A DNA stretch of 64,000 nucleotides from the NCBI RefSeq assembly GCF_009828055.1, contig NZ_WTYB01000002.1, forward strand, positions 682,001 to 746,000, read 5' to 3'. Of the stretch, positions 17,435 to 27,598 are shown piece by piece. A model generated the notes under the pieces. That model did not search any database, was not told the DNA's origin, and saw only the letters and a program-made list of their open reading frames with translations. Position numbers and translations under genes: made by a program. This DNA is from Erythrobacter ramosus (GTDB lineage: Bacteria > Pseudomonadota > Alphaproteobacteria > Sphingomonadales > Sphingomonadaceae). Within the stretch, counting starts at the first letter, position 1, and every line of letters starts with the position of its first letter.

Positions 17435-18423
17435 ACACCCTCCCCGATGTCAACGCACCGCTCAGCGAGGCCGAGGCCGAAGCCGCCTTCGGCGTGCTGT
17501 TGGATGGCGCACCGTCCGAAAGCGAGATCGAAGCCTTCCTCGTCGCCCTGTCGGCGCGCGGGGAGACGGCGGACGAAATCGCGGGCGCAGCGCGGGCGCT
17601 CCGGGCACGCCTGATCCCGATCAACGCCCCCGAAGACGCAATCGACGTCTGCGGGACGGGGGGCGACGGGCATCACACCTTGAACGTCTCGACCGCCGTC
17701 AGCCTCGTGGTTGCCGCCTGCGGTGTGCCGGTCGCCAAGCACGGCAACCGTGCGGCGTCGTCGAAAGCGGGCGCGGCGGATACGCTGGAAGCGCTCGGCC
17801 TCGACATGGACGCCGCTGGGCGGACGGCGGAACGCACCCTCGCCGAAATCGGCATCTGCTTCCTGTTTGCCAAGAACCATCACCCCGCGATGGCGCGCAT
17901 CCAGCCCATCCGCCTGAAAATCGGCAAGCGCACGATCTTCAACCTGATGGGCCCGCTGTCGAATCCCGCGAAGGTGACAAGCCAGCTGATCGGCATTGCT
18001 CGACCCGCCTATGTCCCGATCTATGCCGGCGCGATGGCGCGGCTCGGCACCGGCAAGTCGCTGATTGTCTCGGGCGACGAAGGCCTCGACGAATTGAGCC
18101 TCGCGGGCGGCAACGAGGTGGCAGTGGTCACCGGCAACGCCTTTACGATGGAGCGCTTGGATGCGAGCATCGCCGGATTGCCGCACGCCCCGATCGAAGC
18201 GATCCGCGGTGATGATGCGAAGCACAATGCGGCGGCATTGAAGGCGTTGCTGATGGGCACCCCCGGCCCCTATCGCGATGCTGTGCTGCTCAATGCAGCC
18301 GGTGCGCTGACGGTCGCGGGCCGCGGGAACGACTGGACGGAACGCGCAGCAATGGCGGGCGAGGCGCTGAATTCGGGCGCGGCGATGGGGCTGCTCGAAC
18401 GCTGGATCGAAATGGCAAAGTAA
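17431..18423 (+). CDS. trpD: Anthranilate phosphoribosyltransferase
   Basis: Transfers the phosphoribosyl group of PRPP to anthranilate; 330 aa. The PRPP-binding motif DVCGTGGDGHHTLNVST (about 73-89) and the substrate motifs KHGNRAASSKAG and FAKNHHPAM are intact. The ATG at 17431 overlaps the trpG stop (ATGA). The gene ends 106 nt before trpC, and this gap is taken up by a REP pair. Confidence 0.96.
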   Translation: MNTLPDVNAPLSEAEAEAAFGVLLDGAPSESEIEAFLVALSARGETADEIAGAARALRARLIPINAPEDAIDVCGTGGDGHHTLNVSTAVSLVVAACGVPVAKHGNRAASSKAGAADTLEALGLDMDAAGRTAERTLAEIGICFLFAKNHHPAMARIQPIRLKIGKRTIFNLMGPLSNPAKVTSQLIGIARPAYVPIYAGAMARLGTGKSLIVSGDEGLDELSLAGGNEVAVVTGNAFTMERLDASIAGLPHAPIEAIRGDDAKHNAAALKALLMGTPGPYRDAVLLNAAGALTVAGRGNDWTERAAMAGEALNSGAAMGLLERWIEMAK

Positions 18424-18429
18424 CCCCAC

Positions 18430-18518
18430 CCGTTCGCCCTGAGCTTGTCGAAGGGCCGTACTTCCTCTTATCTGCCGCTCGAAGAAAAACGGTGCTTCGA
18501 CAGGCTCAGCACGAACGG
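18430..18518. repeat. Inverted pair of REP-type palindromic elements
   Basis: Two 29-nt copies in opposite orientation, 18430-18458 and 18490-18518, identical at 24 of 29 positions when one is reversed. Each has the core CTGAGCnTGTCGAAG flanked by a small hairpin; the closing bases differ between copies (GCCC/GGGC against GTGC/GCAC) but remain paired. Together they fold into a long hairpin, followed three bases later by six T (18522-18527). Confidence 0.8.
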
Positions 18519-18529
18519 TAGTTTTTTAG

Positions 18530-19324
18530 GTGAACAAGCTCGAAGAAATCTGCGCCACCAAGCGCGAGGAAGTCGCGGCCCGCAAGCCGCAGGCGACCCT
18601 CGCCGCGCTCGAAGCCGCTGCCGCCGCGCAGACGGCCCCGCGCGGGTTCGAGGCTGCCCTGCGCGCGCGCGCTGCCGATGGCTACGCCCTGATCGCCGAG
18701 ATCAAAAAGGCGAGCCCGTCCAAAGGCCTGATCCGCGCCGATTTCCACCCCGCCGCCCACGCCGCCGCCTATGAAGCAGGGGGTGCAGCGTGCCTATCGG
18801 TGCTGACCGACGCGCCCTATTTCCAGGGGCACGAGGATTACCTCATCGCCGCCCGCGCCGCCTGCGCACTGCCGGTGCTGCGCAAGGATTTCATGGTCGA
18901 CCCGTGGCAATGTCTTGAAGCCCGAAGCATCGGGGCCGACGCGATCCTGATCATCGTCGCCGCGCTGGAGGACAGCGTTATGGCCGAAATCGAGAGTGCG
19001 GCGCGCGATCACGGCATGGACGTGCTGGTCGAAGTCCATGACGAGGCCGAGCTGGAGCGCGCCGCGCGTGTGCTCAAATCGCGCCTGATCGGGGTCAACA
19101 ACCGCGACCTCAAGACTTTCACCACCAGCCTCGCCGTCACCGAACGCCTCGCCCCGCTCGCGCCGGAAGGCACGCTGCTGGTGGGCGAAAGCGGGATCAA
19201 CACCCATGCCGACATCGCCCGGCTGGAAGCCGCAGGCGTGCGCACCTTCTTGGTCGGCGAAAGCCTGATGCGCGCTGACGATATTGCGAGTGCCACCACC
19301 GCGCTGCTGAGCGGGCTGGCCTGA
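18530..19324 (+). CDS. trpC: Indole-3-glycerol phosphate synthase
   Basis: Closes the indole ring in tryptophan synthesis; 264 aa TIM barrel. Family motifs are clear: [59 protein letters not shown] and VGESGINT. The GTG start at 18530 gives the usual N-terminus ([10 protein letters not shown]) but has no Shine-Dalgarno: it is preceded directly by the REP hairpin and TTTTTTAG. Not fused to trpF, which is absent from the window. Confidence 0.95.
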   Translation: MNKLEEICATKREEVAARKPQATLAALEAAAAAQTAPRGFEAALRARAADGYALIAEIKKASPSKGLIRADFHPAAHAAAYEAGGAACLSVLTDAPYFQGHEDYLIAARAACALPVLRKDFMVDPWQCLEARSIGADAILIIVAALEDSVMAEIESAARDHGMDVLVEVHDEAELERAARVLKSRLIGVNNRDLKTFTTSLAVTERLAPLAPEGTLLVGESGINTHADIARLEAAGVRTFLVGESLMRADDIASATTALLSGLA

Positions 19325-19501
19325 TCAAAGCGCTGACTGTCCTACTTGGTGAAAATCGGGCAAGGCTTCAGCCATGACACACCCGCCCCAACCCCTTAGC
19401 CAAGTCCACGACCGTGCCTGCGCCTGGCCGGGTTTTTCGCTTCTGGACGGTGTCTCACGTGTCTCCAACACGGTGGTTCGGCAAGCTTGTGGGGCTTCAA
19501 G

Positions 19502-19987
19502 ATGAACGATAGCGGTGCGCGACTCACTCACCTTAGCGAAGACGGCGCGGCCCGCATGGTCGATGTCGGCGGCAAGCCCGCCACCGCGCGGCGGGCTGTG
19601 GCGTCGGGCCGGATCACCATGTCCGAGCAGGCGCTTGCCGCGATCCGGGCGGGCAACGCGCCCAAGGGCGATGTGCTCGGCACCGCACGCATCGCCGGGA
19701 TCATGGCAGCCAAGCGCACTGGCGATCTCATCCCCCTGTGCCACCCGCTCGGGCTTGAAGCGGTAAGCGTGGACTTCGAATATGAGGAAGGCGCCATCCG
19801 CGCCACCGCCACCGCCTCGCTGACCGGGCGTACCGGCGTAGAAATGGAAGCGATGACAGCGACTTCTGTAGCACTCCTCACAATCTATGACATGGCCAAG
19901 GCCATCGACAAGGGCATGGTCATCTCCGACATCCGCCTGATCGCCAAGTCCGGTGGCAAGTCGGGCGACTGGAACGCGCCACTTTGA
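19502..19987 (+). CDS. moaC: Cyclic pyranopterin monophosphate synthase
   Basis: Second step of molybdopterin synthesis, with MoaA. The 161-aa protein has the family signatures [39 protein letters not shown] and [12 protein letters not shown] 177-nt gap separates it from trpC, and I see no recognisable riboswitch there. The ATG at 19502 is chosen over an in-frame GTG at 19487. Its stop overlaps the TTG start of moeA. Confidence 0.95.
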   Translation: MNDSGARLTHLSEDGAARMVDVGGKPATARRAVASGRITMSEQALAAIRAGNAPKGDVLGTARIAGIMAAKRTGDLIPLCHPLGLEAVSVDFEYEEGAIRATATASLTGRTGVEMEAMTATSVALLTIYDMAKAIDKGMVISDIRLIAKSGGKSGDWNAPL

Positions 19988-21165
19988 CCGACCTGCTGGG
20001 CCTCGAACAAGCGCAAGCCCGTCTGCTGGCGCTGGCCCCGCTGCTGCCGCTGGAGTCGATCCCAACCGAGGCGGCGCTTGGCCGCATCATCGCCGAGGAT
20101 ATCCGCGCGGCCCGCACCCAGCCTGCTGCCGACCTGTCGGCGATGGACGGCTATGCGCTCACCCCCGATGAAGGTCCGTGGACGCTTGTCGGGGAGAGCC
20201 GTGCCGGTGCACCCTTCCCCGGCACGCTTACCCCAGGCGAATGCGTGCGGATCTCAACCGGTGCGATCGTGCCCCAAGGCGCGGACCGGGTGTTGCTTCA
20301 GGAAGACGCGGTGCGAGACGAAAGCACCGTCACCGCCACCGAACTGCCTCCGCCCGGCCGCCACATCCGCCTGGCCGGGTTCGACTTTCGCAGCGGCGAC
20401 CTGCTCCTGACCCGTGGCACCCGCATCACCGCGGGCCGGATGGCGCTGGCGCTGGCCGCTGGGCATGGGCAAGTCACGGTCACCCGCCCCGTCCGCGTCG
20501 CAGTGATGGACAGCGGGGACGAGCTGGCGAGCGACCCGGCCCACTGCCTCCCCCACCAGATCCCCGCCAGCAATGCCGCGATGATCGCGGCCCTGATCGC
20601 GCCATTGGGCTGCGAGGTCGTCCGGATCGGTCCCGTCCCCGATGACCGCGCGGCGCTCGCCGCGGCGCTGGCACAGGCCGAAGCGTCCGACATCCTCATC
20701 ACCTCGGGCGGCGCGTCGGTCGGCGATCATGACCTCATTAAGCCTGCACTGACCGATTGGGGCGCGCAGATCGCGTTCTGGAAGATCGCGATCAAGCCGG
20801 GCAAGCCGCTGCTGGTCGCCACGCGCGGCTCGCAAGTGGTGCTGGGGCTTCCGGGCAATCCGGTGTCGAGCTTCGTCACCGCGCTCCTGTTTGCCCTGCC
20901 GCTGATCCGCGCGAGCCAGGGCGATCCCGATCCGCTGCCCAAGCCTGAGACGCTGCGCGCGGGCGAGGATCTGCCTGCGGTCGGTCCTAGGCGCGAGTTC
21001 CTGCGCGCGGTGCGTAATGGCGACCATGTGCGACTGGCCGGATCGCAGGATTCCTCCGCACTGTCCGCATTGGCCGAGGCCGATTGCTTGATTGACCGCC
21101 CAGCGCATTCTCCTGCCCTGCACGCAGGCGAGCCCGTTCCGGTGTTCAAGCTCCAAAATGGCTGA
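19984..21165 (+). CDS. moeA: Molybdopterin molybdenumtransferase
   Basis: Inserts molybdate into adenylated molybdopterin; 393 aa. Starts with TTG at 19984 within the moaC stop (TTGA). Visible are the MoeA N-terminal motif [11 protein letters not shown], the MoCF-binding domain with [27 protein letters not shown] and the [17 protein letters not shown] motif, and a C-terminal beta domain. The trpDC-moaC-moeA-lexA order is frequent in alphaproteobacteria. Confidence 0.95.
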   Translation: MTDLLGLEQAQARLLALAPLLPLESIPTEAALGRIIAEDIRAARTQPAADLSAMDGYALTPDEGPWTLVGESRAGAPFPGTLTPGECVRISTGAIVPQGADRVLLQEDAVRDESTVTATELPPPGRHIRLAGFDFRSGDLLLTRGTRITAGRMALALAAGHGQVTVTRPVRVAVMDSGDELASDPAHCLPHQIPASNAAMIAALIAPLGCEVVRIGPVPDDRAALAAALAQAEASDILITSGGASVGDHDLIKPALTDWGAQIAFWKIAIKPGKPLLVATRGSQVVLGLPGNPVSSFVTALLFALPLIRASQGDPDPLPKPETLRAGEDLPAVGPRREFLRAVRNGDHVRLAGSQDSSALSALAEADCLIDRPAHSPALHAGEPVPVFKLQNG

Positions 21166-21192
21166 AATGCGCGGATTTGGCGCAAGGCGCGC

Positions 21193-21221
21193 TTGACACC
21201 TGACATTGAGTTGCCTAATTG
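21193..21221 (+). promoter_or_regulatory. Putative lexA promoter
   Basis: TTGACA at 21193-21198 and TAATTG at 21216-21221, 17 nt apart. The -35 is consensus and the -10 is weak. The start point would fall in or just after the LexA box, giving a leader of about 130 nt. Confidence 0.55.
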
Positions 21222-21235
21222 TTCCTTGTTCGTTC
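21221..21235 (+). promoter_or_regulatory. LexA operator (SOS box)
   Basis: GTTC at 21221-21224, seven bases, then GTTC at 21232-21235: the exact direct-repeat LexA box of alphaproteobacteria. It overlaps the end of the -10 element, so LexA should repress its own gene. Confidence 0.88.
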
Positions 21236-21366
21236 ACCTTAATGGCGGATCGAACGTGCATGCAACGCACCACGCGCTGACCGGCGCGGGTGCCTCTTGG
21301 AGCACAAGTGGGACTGGCGCTTGGCCGATGGGTCGGGCGTGAATGCGACCAAGGGAGATTTGATCC

Positions 21367-22059
21367 ATGCTGACGGCCAAGCAGCACGAGTTGATCCGTT
21401 TCATCCAGCAGCGGCTGGAGGAGACCGGGATCTCGCCGAGTTTCGAGGAAATGAAGGAAGCGCTCGAACTGAAGAGCAAGTCGGGCGTGCACCGGCTGAT
21501 TTCCGCACTGGAAGAACGCGGCTTCCTGCGCCGCCTGCCCAACCGGGCGCGTGCGCTGGAAGTGATCCGCCAGCCTGAAGATGCGACTCCTACCCGTGCC
21601 GCTGTGTCCGCGGGTGACAACGTGGTGCCAATGGTTCCGCCCGCCCCGCGCGTTGCGGAAGCGGTCGCCGCGAACGATGTGATCGAACTCCCGCTGCATG
21701 GCCGGATCGCGGCTGGCGCCCCGATAGAGGCGCTGGAAGGCCAGACCACCTTGCCGGTACCGGCTGCACTGCTTGGGCCGGGTGAGCACTATGCGCTCGA
21801 AGTGTCGGGCGACTCGATGGTCGAGGCCGGAATCTTCGATGGCGATTTCGCGCTGGTGCGGCGGACAAACACCGCACGTGACGGGGAGATCGTGGTTGCG
21901 CTGGTGCGCGGCGAGGAAGCGACGCTCAAGTACTTGCGGCGCGAAGGGAGTCAGGTGCGGCTTGATCCGGCCAATGCGGCCTATGATCCGCAATTCTACC
22001 GCCCTGACGAAGTCGAAGTGCAGGGCAAGCTGGCAGGTTTGCTGCGGCGCTATCACTGA
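21367..22059 (+). CDS. lexA: LexA repressor
   Basis: SOS repressor of 230 aa with self-cleavage activity. The N-terminal winged helix starts [21 protein letters not shown]; the cleavage site is Ala116-Gly117 (GRIAAGAP); the peptidase dyad is Ser150 ([14 protein letters not shown]) and Lys188 ([11 protein letters not shown]). The linker of about 30 residues is longer than in E. coli LexA (about 202 aa), as usual for alphaproteobacteria. Autoregulated through the upstream GTTC-N7-GTTC box. Confidence 0.96.
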   Translation: MLTAKQHELIRFIQQRLEETGISPSFEEMKEALELKSKSGVHRLISALEERGFLRRLPNRARALEVIRQPEDATPTRAAVSAGDNVVPMVPPAPRVAEAVAANDVIELPLHGRIAAGAPIEALEGQTTLPVPAALLGPGEHYALEVSGDSMVEAGIFDGDFALVRRTNTARDGEIVVALVRGEEATLKYLRREGSQVRLDPANAAYDPQFYRPDEVEVQGKLAGLLRRYH

Positions 22060-22146
22060 GGCGCTGGCGCTGTTTGCGGATGCAGAGCGTGTTTTCGGTC
22101 GTGATTACCCCGCGATTGCAAACGCTTAGAGAAATGTAAGGCCGCG

Positions 22147-24519
22147 TCACGGGATCCCTTGAGGCGGCCTTGCTGGTTCCAGCCCCCCGTCAGGCTGCGT
22201 TTGGCCCACGTTAGGCCCGCCTGGGTCCGGACTCGTTGCGGCTGCCGGGAGGGCGCGGCGGGGGCGATCTTCCTTAATCCGCCACCAGCCATGCGAACCT
22301 TGCCCCGCCGCGACCGTCGTCACGGTCTGACTGGCGAGATTGATCGACAGTCCCCCGCTCCGCCGCAGATAGCGCCGATCCGCCTTGAGCCAGCGCGGAC
22401 GGCAGGAGCGGGGGAGAAACCGCTCCGATATAACCACATCCGCCTCGGCGCAGGCCGCGGCCAAGGCGCGCTCCTCGACCTGCTCACGCCCGCGCCCCAG
22501 CAAGAGCACCCAGTCCCGCCCGCCGCGGTCCAAGATCAGCGTGCAGAACGCCGAAGTGCAACGCGCGCCCTCCCAGTCCGCCAGCGGCAAAGGCTCAGCC
22601 GCAACGCCGGCAAGCTCCATCAGATTGTCGAGGGTGTAGGACGAACGGCTGTCGTGCAAAGACAGCAGCTGCGGCGATCCATCAGGACCGGGGACAGTGA
22701 TGCCCACCTGCTGCCCGTCACCTGCCACCAATAGATCGGGGATCGGGGTCAGCGCCACCAGCACGCTCGCCAGCATTACTGGGACCAACCCCGCAAGCCG
22801 AACCGACCCGCTCCAGAGCCCGAGCCATAGCCCGCCCGCCGCAAACAATCCGACCGCAAAGCCGCTGATCTGCGGCATCAGCGTGACCGCCCCCGCCTGC
22901 CCCGCCGTAACATGGGCAATGGCGAGCAACAGCGCGAGCGAGCGCCCGACCAGCCACCACGCCGGGCCGCCCAAGCCGATCAGATCGAATAACAAACCCA
23001 GCGCAATCAACGGCATGGAGACGAAGGTGACCAACGGAATCGCAACCACATTGGCGACCGCGCCGTACAATCCGGCCCGATGGAAATGGAACAGCACGAT
23101 CGGCATCAGTGCCAATTCGATCACCACCCCGGTCACGAACAGCATCACAACTTGACGCCCTAGCCGCACAAACCAAGCCTCCTCGCGTGGGGCAAGAAAG
23201 GCGCGGACCGGCGCGCTGTTCGACAGGGCGATGATCGCCAGCACTGCGGCAAAGCTCATCTGGAAGCTCGGGCCAATCGCGCTCTCGGGCCAGAGCAGCA
23301 GCACGAAGCCCGCCCCCACCGCCACCATCCGCAGCGAGAGTGCCTCCCTGCCCAGCGCCAGCGCACCCAGCACCAGCAGCGCGGCAATGCAGCTGCGCAC
23401 CGTGGGCACCTCCGCGCCGGTCAGCAGCGTATAACCGATCCCGGCCAGCGCGCCGACCCCCGCCGCGACTACCGGCAGCCGCACCCGCAAGGCCAGCGCC
23501 GGCCACAGCGCCAGCAGGCGTAGCGCGGCGAAATAGGCCGCCGCGATCACCGCGCTGACGTGCAGCCCGCTGATCGACAGCAGGTGGGTGAGGCCCGAAT
23601 CGCGCATCGCTACCTCGTCAGCCTCGGCGATCCCCCCGCGGTCACCGCTGGCAAAGGCCGCTGCGATGGCCCCCGGCGAACCCTCAACCCGCGCGCGGAC
23701 ATAGGTCGAAAGCCACCGCTGCACATTGGCTATCCCGCCGTCTTCAGGCGCGGGTCGAATCAGCGTCAACGGGCCAACCATAGTGCCGGTCGCCGCCAAG
23801 CCCTTGAACCACGCCGCTCGCGCAAAGTCATAGCTCCCGGGCAGCATCGGGCTCGCTGGCGGCATCAACCGGGCGCGCAGGCGCACCACCGCGCCCTCGG
23901 TGAGGCCAGCGGGCACCCCGGCCTCGCCAAGGGCTGCCAGCGGCACGTTGACTCTGACCTTGCGCGCCGCTCCGGTCTCAGCGCCTTCCACTGGCAGCCG
24001 CACCGCCAAGGTCAACCGCAACCTGTCATCGGCTGGCTGATCCTCGCGCGCCAGCACATGGCCTTCGAGCAAGGTGACAACCGGAGCGAGGATCGGCGGC
24101 GCCCCTACAATCGCCGAGCGGGCCCACACGGTCGCAATCCCGCCTGCGAACACCAGCCCGCACACGACCAGCGCGAGGCGCAGATTAGCGCGGGCCTCAT
24201 CAGCGCCACTCCCGGTCGGCCATACCGTCAGCGCGCCCAGCGCGATCCCGACGCCGCCCGCCATCGCCGCGATCCAGTGCCACCCCTGAGGCAGCACAAA
24301 CCATGTGATAATCCCGAGCGCGAACACCACCGCCAGCCACGGCGCGCGGTCGAAACCGGCCTCGCCCAAAAAGCGCTCGGCCCTGTCCAGTAGCCGCCCG
24401 CCGAGGCCTCGGGTGCTGGACATTCGGCGCATGGTTTGCCAAGGGCGCGGCGTCGGTTCTCCGGGGCTACTCAGGCCGCCCGGGTTCTCCCCCATCGGAA
24501 TGATCGGCACATCGCGCAT
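22147..24519 (-). CDS. ComEC/Rec2 family DNA-uptake channel protein
   Basis: Inner-membrane competence protein that takes up single-stranded DNA. The 790-aa reading has an N-terminal DUF4131-like part, a polytopic competence domain ([20 protein letters not shown] is the diagnostic motif; [19 protein letters not shown] follows) and a C-terminal domain with [20 protein letters not shown]. The metallo-beta-lactamase motif HxHxDH is missing from that domain, so it is probably not a nuclease. ATG 24519 has GGGGGGAC ahead of it; an ATG at 24702 would overlap gltX. No other competence genes are seen. Confidence 0.9.
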   Translation of the reverse strand: MRDVPIIPMGENPGGLSSPGEPTPRPWQTMRRMSSTRGLGGRLLDRAERFLGEAGFDRAPWLAVVFALGIITWFVLPQGWHWIAAMAGGVGIALGALTVWPTGSGADEARANLRLALVVCGLVFAGGIATVWARSAIVGAPPILAPVVTLLEGHVLAREDQPADDRLRLTLAVRLPVEGAETGAARKVRVNVPLAALGEAGVPAGLTEGAVVRLRARLMPPASPMLPGSYDFARAAWFKGLAATGTMVGPLTLIRPAPEDGGIANVQRWLSTYVRARVEGSPGAIAAAFASGDRGGIAEADEVAMRDSGLTHLLSISGLHVSAVIAAAYFAALRLLALWPALALRVRLPVVAAGVGALAGIGYTLLTGAEVPTVRSCIAALLVLGALALGREALSLRMVAVGAGFVLLLWPESAIGPSFQMSFAAVLAIIALSNSAPVRAFLAPREEAWFVRLGRQVVMLFVTGVVIELALMPIVLFHFHRAGLYGAVANVVAIPLVTFVSMPLIALGLLFDLIGLGGPAWWLVGRSLALLLAIAHVTAGQAGAVTLMPQISGFAVGLFAAGGLWLGLWSGSVRLAGLVPVMLASVLVALTPIPDLLVAGDGQQVGITVPGPDGSPQLLSLHDSRSSYTLDNLMELAGVAAEPLPLADWEGARCTSAFCTLILDRGGRDWVLLLGRGREQVEERALAAACAEADVVISERFLPRSCRPRWLKADRRYLRRSGGLSINLASQTVTTVAAGQGSHGWWRIKEDRPRRALPAAATSPDPGGPNVGQTQPDGGLEPARPPQGIP

Positions 24520-24586
24520 CGGCTTGTCCCCCCGACAGGCCCGGCATGCGCCCAAGCCGTTCAAATTGAACAGGAAGTCGAAGCCA

Positions 24587-26023
24587 ATGGCAAGCGAAAG
24601 CAGCACCCCCCTCGCAAGCGCGCCGGGCGAAGTCGTGACCCGCTTCGCCCCCTCGCCCACCGGGTTCCTGCACATCGGCGGCGCGCGCACCGCGCTGTTC
24701 AACTGGCTCTATGCCCGCCACCACGGCGGCCGCACGCTGCTACGGATCGAGGATACCGACGCCAAGCGTTCCACCCAGGTGGCGATTGACGCGATCATCG
24801 AAGGGCTCGATTGGCTCGGGCTCGATTACGATGCGCCGCCGGTGTTCCAGTCAGACCGGGCCGAGCGCCATGCCGAAGTCGCGTGGCAATTGCTGAAAGC
24901 AGGCCACGCTTACAAGTGCTTCGCCACCCCCGAAGAGCTTGAAGCGATGCGCAACGACCAGCGCATGAACAAGCAACCCCTGCGTTATGACGGGCGTTGG
25001 CGCGACCGCGACCCTTCGGAGGCGCCGGAGGGCGCGCCCTTCACGATCCGTCTCAAGACCCCGACCGAGGGCGACGTCACCATCCACGACCAGGTGCAAG
25101 GCGCGGTGACGGTGAGGAACGAGGAAATCGACGATTACATCATCCTGCGCGCGGACGGGACGCCGACCTATATGCTCGCGGTGGTGGTCGACGATCACGA
25201 CATGGGCGTGACCCACGTCATCCGCGGCGATGATCACCTCAACAATGCCTTCCGCCAGCTACCGATCAACCGCGCGATGAACGCGATCGAGAGCAATTGG
25301 CCCGATCCGGTCTATGCTCACATTCCGCTGATCCACGGATCGGACGGGGCAAAGCTGTCCAAGCGCCACGGTGCGCTTGGCGTTGAGGCCTATCGCGACG
25401 AATTCGGCATCCTGCCCGAAGCGCTGTTCAATTACCTGCTGCGGCTTGGCTGGGGCCACGGCGACCGCGAGGAAATCACCCGCGATGAGGCCGTCGAACT
25501 GTTCGACCTGGCCGGCGTTGGCAAGAGCCCGTCGCGCTTCGACATGAAGAAGCTCGAAAACCTGAACGGCCATTACCTGCGCGAGGCCGAGGATGCGCGC
25601 CTTGCCGCATTGGTTGCCGCGCGGATTGGCGAGACGGCCGACGAAGACCTGCTCGCCCGCGCCATGCCAGTGCTCAAAGTGCGCGCAAAGAACCTCAATG
25701 AAGTGGTTGAAGGCGCAACATTTCTGTTCGCCAAGCGTCCGCTCGCCATGACCGAGAAGGCCGCTGCTTTGCTCGAAGGCGATGCGCCCGCGATCCTACG
25801 CAAGATTCACGACCATTTGGCTGCGCAAAACGACTGGACAAGCGAGGCGCTCGAAGCCACTACGAAGGCGCTCGCCGAGGAGCAGGGATTGGGACTTGGC
25901 AAGCTGGCGCAGCCGATGCGAGCGGCGCTGACCGGGACGACCACTTCACCCGGTATCTTTGACGTACTGGTCCTCTTGGGCCGGGACGAAGCTCTCGCTC
26001 GGCTCGACGCACAGGCTGCGTAG
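24587..26023 (+). CDS. gltX: Glutamate--tRNA ligase
   Basis: Charges tRNA-Glu (and possibly tRNA-Gln); 478 aa class I synthetase. The HIGH-type motif [19 protein letters not shown] is at about 20-38 and the KMSKS-type motif appears as [12 protein letters not shown]. The C-terminal anticodon-binding part includes the typical [25 protein letters not shown] 24587 has AGGAAG at 24572-24577. A 13-nt palindrome (GTTCAA-a-TTGAAC) lies directly in front of that site, in the short gap to divergent comEC. Confidence 0.96.
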   Translation: MASESSTPLASAPGEVVTRFAPSPTGFLHIGGARTALFNWLYARHHGGRTLLRIEDTDAKRSTQVAIDAIIEGLDWLGLDYDAPPVFQSDRAERHAEVAWQLLKAGHAYKCFATPEELEAMRNDQRMNKQPLRYDGRWRDRDPSEAPEGAPFTIRLKTPTEGDVTIHDQVQGAVTVRNEEIDDYIILRADGTPTYMLAVVVDDHDMGVTHVIRGDDHLNNAFRQLPINRAMNAIESNWPDPVYAHIPLIHGSDGAKLSKRHGALGVEAYRDEFGILPEALFNYLLRLGWGHGDREEITRDEAVELFDLAGVGKSPSRFDMKKLENLNGHYLREAEDARLAALVAARIGETADEDLLARAMPVLKVRAKNLNEVVEGATFLFAKRPLAMTEKAAALLEGDAPAILRKIHDHLAAQNDWTSEALEATTKALAEEQGLGLGKLAQPMRAALTGTTTSPGIFDVLVLLGRDEALARLDAQAA

Positions 26024-26066
26024 CCGCGCCGCTGCGGGGGCAGAAAACTTGGACAGGAGAAACATC

Positions 26067-27353
26067 GTGGCAGACAAGCTGGCGAAACTCGAACTCGGGG
26101 GCAAAACCTTCGACTATTCCGTGCTCGAAGGCAGCACCGGGCCGGATGTGATCGACATCCGCAAGCTCTACGCACAAACCGGGGCCTTCACCTTCGATCC
26201 GGGCTTCACCTCGACCGCCAGCTGTGAAAGCGCGCTGACCTATATCGATGGCGATGAAGGCGTGCTGCTGCACCGCGGCTACCCGATCGGGCAACTGGCC
26301 GAGCATTCGAGCTTCATGGAAGTCAGCTACCTGCTGCTCAATGGCGAGTTGCCGAGCAAGGATGAGCTTGACGACTTCAGCTACACCATCACCCGCCACA
26401 CTATGCTGCACGAGCAGCTGATGACCTTCTACCGCGGCTTCCGCCGCGATGCGCACCCGATGGCGATCATGTGCGGCGTGGTCGGCGCGCTGTCGGCGTT
26501 TTATCACGACAGCACCGATATTTCCGATCCGACCCACCGCACGATCAGCTCGCACCGGCTGATCGCCAAGATGCCGACCATTGCGGCGATGGCGTACAAG
26601 TATTCGGTCGGCCAGCCCTTCGTCTATCCGGACAACTCGCTGAGCTACACCGGCAACTTCCTGCGCATGACCTTCGGCGTGCCGGCTGAGCCCTACATCG
26701 TGAACCCGGTGGTGGAGCGCGCGCTCGACCGCATCTTCATCCTCCACGCCGATCACGAACAGAACGCTTCGACCTCGACTGTGCGTCTTGCCGGTTCCTC
26801 GGGCGCGAACCCGTTTGCCTGCATCGCGGCCGGCATTGCCTGTCTGTGGGGCCCGGCGCATGGCGGCGCGAATGAAGCTGCGCTCAACATGCTCAAGGAA
26901 ATCGGCACGCCCGACAAGATCCCGCATTACATCGAGCGGGCAAAGGACAAGAACGATCCGTTCCGCCTGATGGGCTTCGGCCACCGCGTGTACAAGAACT
27001 ACGACCCGCGCGCGACCGTGATGCAAAAGACCGTACGTGAGGTGTTCGAAGCGCTGAAGGTCACTGATCCGCTGTTCGAAACCGCGCTGCGGCTGGAAGA
27101 GATCGCATTGAACGATCCCTACTTCATCGAGAAGAAGTTGTTCCCGAATGTCGACTTCTATTCGGGCATCATCCTTTCGGCGATCGGCTTCCCGACCACC
27201 ATGTTCACCGCGCTCTTCGCGCTGGCCCGCACCGTCGGCTGGGTGGCGCAGTGGAACGAAATGATCAGCGATCCCGGCCAGAAGATCGGGCGTCCGCGCC
27301 AGCTCTACACCGGCCCGACCGAGCGCGATTACATCTCGCTCGATAAACGCTAA
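26067..27353 (+). CDS. gltA: Citrate synthase
   Basis: Condenses acetyl-CoA with oxaloacetate at the entry of the TCA cycle; 428 aa, the length of hexameric type I enzymes. Active-site motifs: [33 protein letters not shown] (first catalytic His) and [17 protein letters not shown], followed by the [20 protein letters not shown] segment with the catalytic Asp. The start is GTG 26067 with AGGAGA seven bases upstream ([12 protein letters not shown]). Confidence 0.96.
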   Translation: MADKLAKLELGGKTFDYSVLEGSTGPDVIDIRKLYAQTGAFTFDPGFTSTASCESALTYIDGDEGVLLHRGYPIGQLAEHSSFMEVSYLLLNGELPSKDELDDFSYTITRHTMLHEQLMTFYRGFRRDAHPMAIMCGVVGALSAFYHDSTDISDPTHRTISSHRLIAKMPTIAAMAYKYSVGQPFVYPDNSLSYTGNFLRMTFGVPAEPYIVNPVVERALDRIFILHADHEQNASTSTVRLAGSSGANPFACIAAGIACLWGPAHGGANEAALNMLKEIGTPDKIPHYIERAKDKNDPFRLMGFGHRVYKNYDPRATVMQKTVREVFEALKVTDPLFETALRLEEIALNDPYFIEKKLFPNVDFYSGIILSAIGFPTTMFTALFALARTVGWVAQWNEMISDPGQKIGRPRQLYTGPTERDYISLDKR

Positions 27354-27368
27354 GCCGAGTAAATACCT

Positions 27369-27563
27369 ATGATGATGCTCCGCGCGGCAGGCATATTCCT
27401 GTTCGCGATGGGCATCATCTGGGCCTTACAGGGCGCCGGATTATTGGCGTGGCCAGCGGACAGCTTCATGCTCGGGCAAGACAATTGGGTGCTGCGCGGA
27501 CTTGCGACGGCGGCAATTGGCGGCGCGCTGCTTGGCCTGGTTCATTACCGTCAGCGCAGGTGA
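27369..27563 (+). CDS. Small two-helix membrane protein of unknown function
   Basis: A 64-residue protein starting 15 nt after gltA. It has two hydrophobic segments, RAAGIFLFAMGIIWALQGAG (about 5-24) and LRGLATAAIGGALLGLVHY (about 42-60), and a basic C-terminus YRQRR. No family recognised. Close spacing to gltA and the good membrane pattern argue that it is real; the ribosome binding site is weak. Confidence 0.6.
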   Translation: MMMLRAAGIFLFAMGIIWALQGAGLLAWPADSFMLGQDNWVLRGLATAAIGGALLGLVHYRQRR

Positions 27564-27598
27564 CGTTCTAAGGTGGGATTGGCGAAACGCGGTCTACC

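Noticed and set aside
19325-19501. Possible molybdenum-cofactor riboswitch before moaC
   Set aside because: The 177-nt gap shows no pattern I recognise; GC-rich pairing alone is not evidence.
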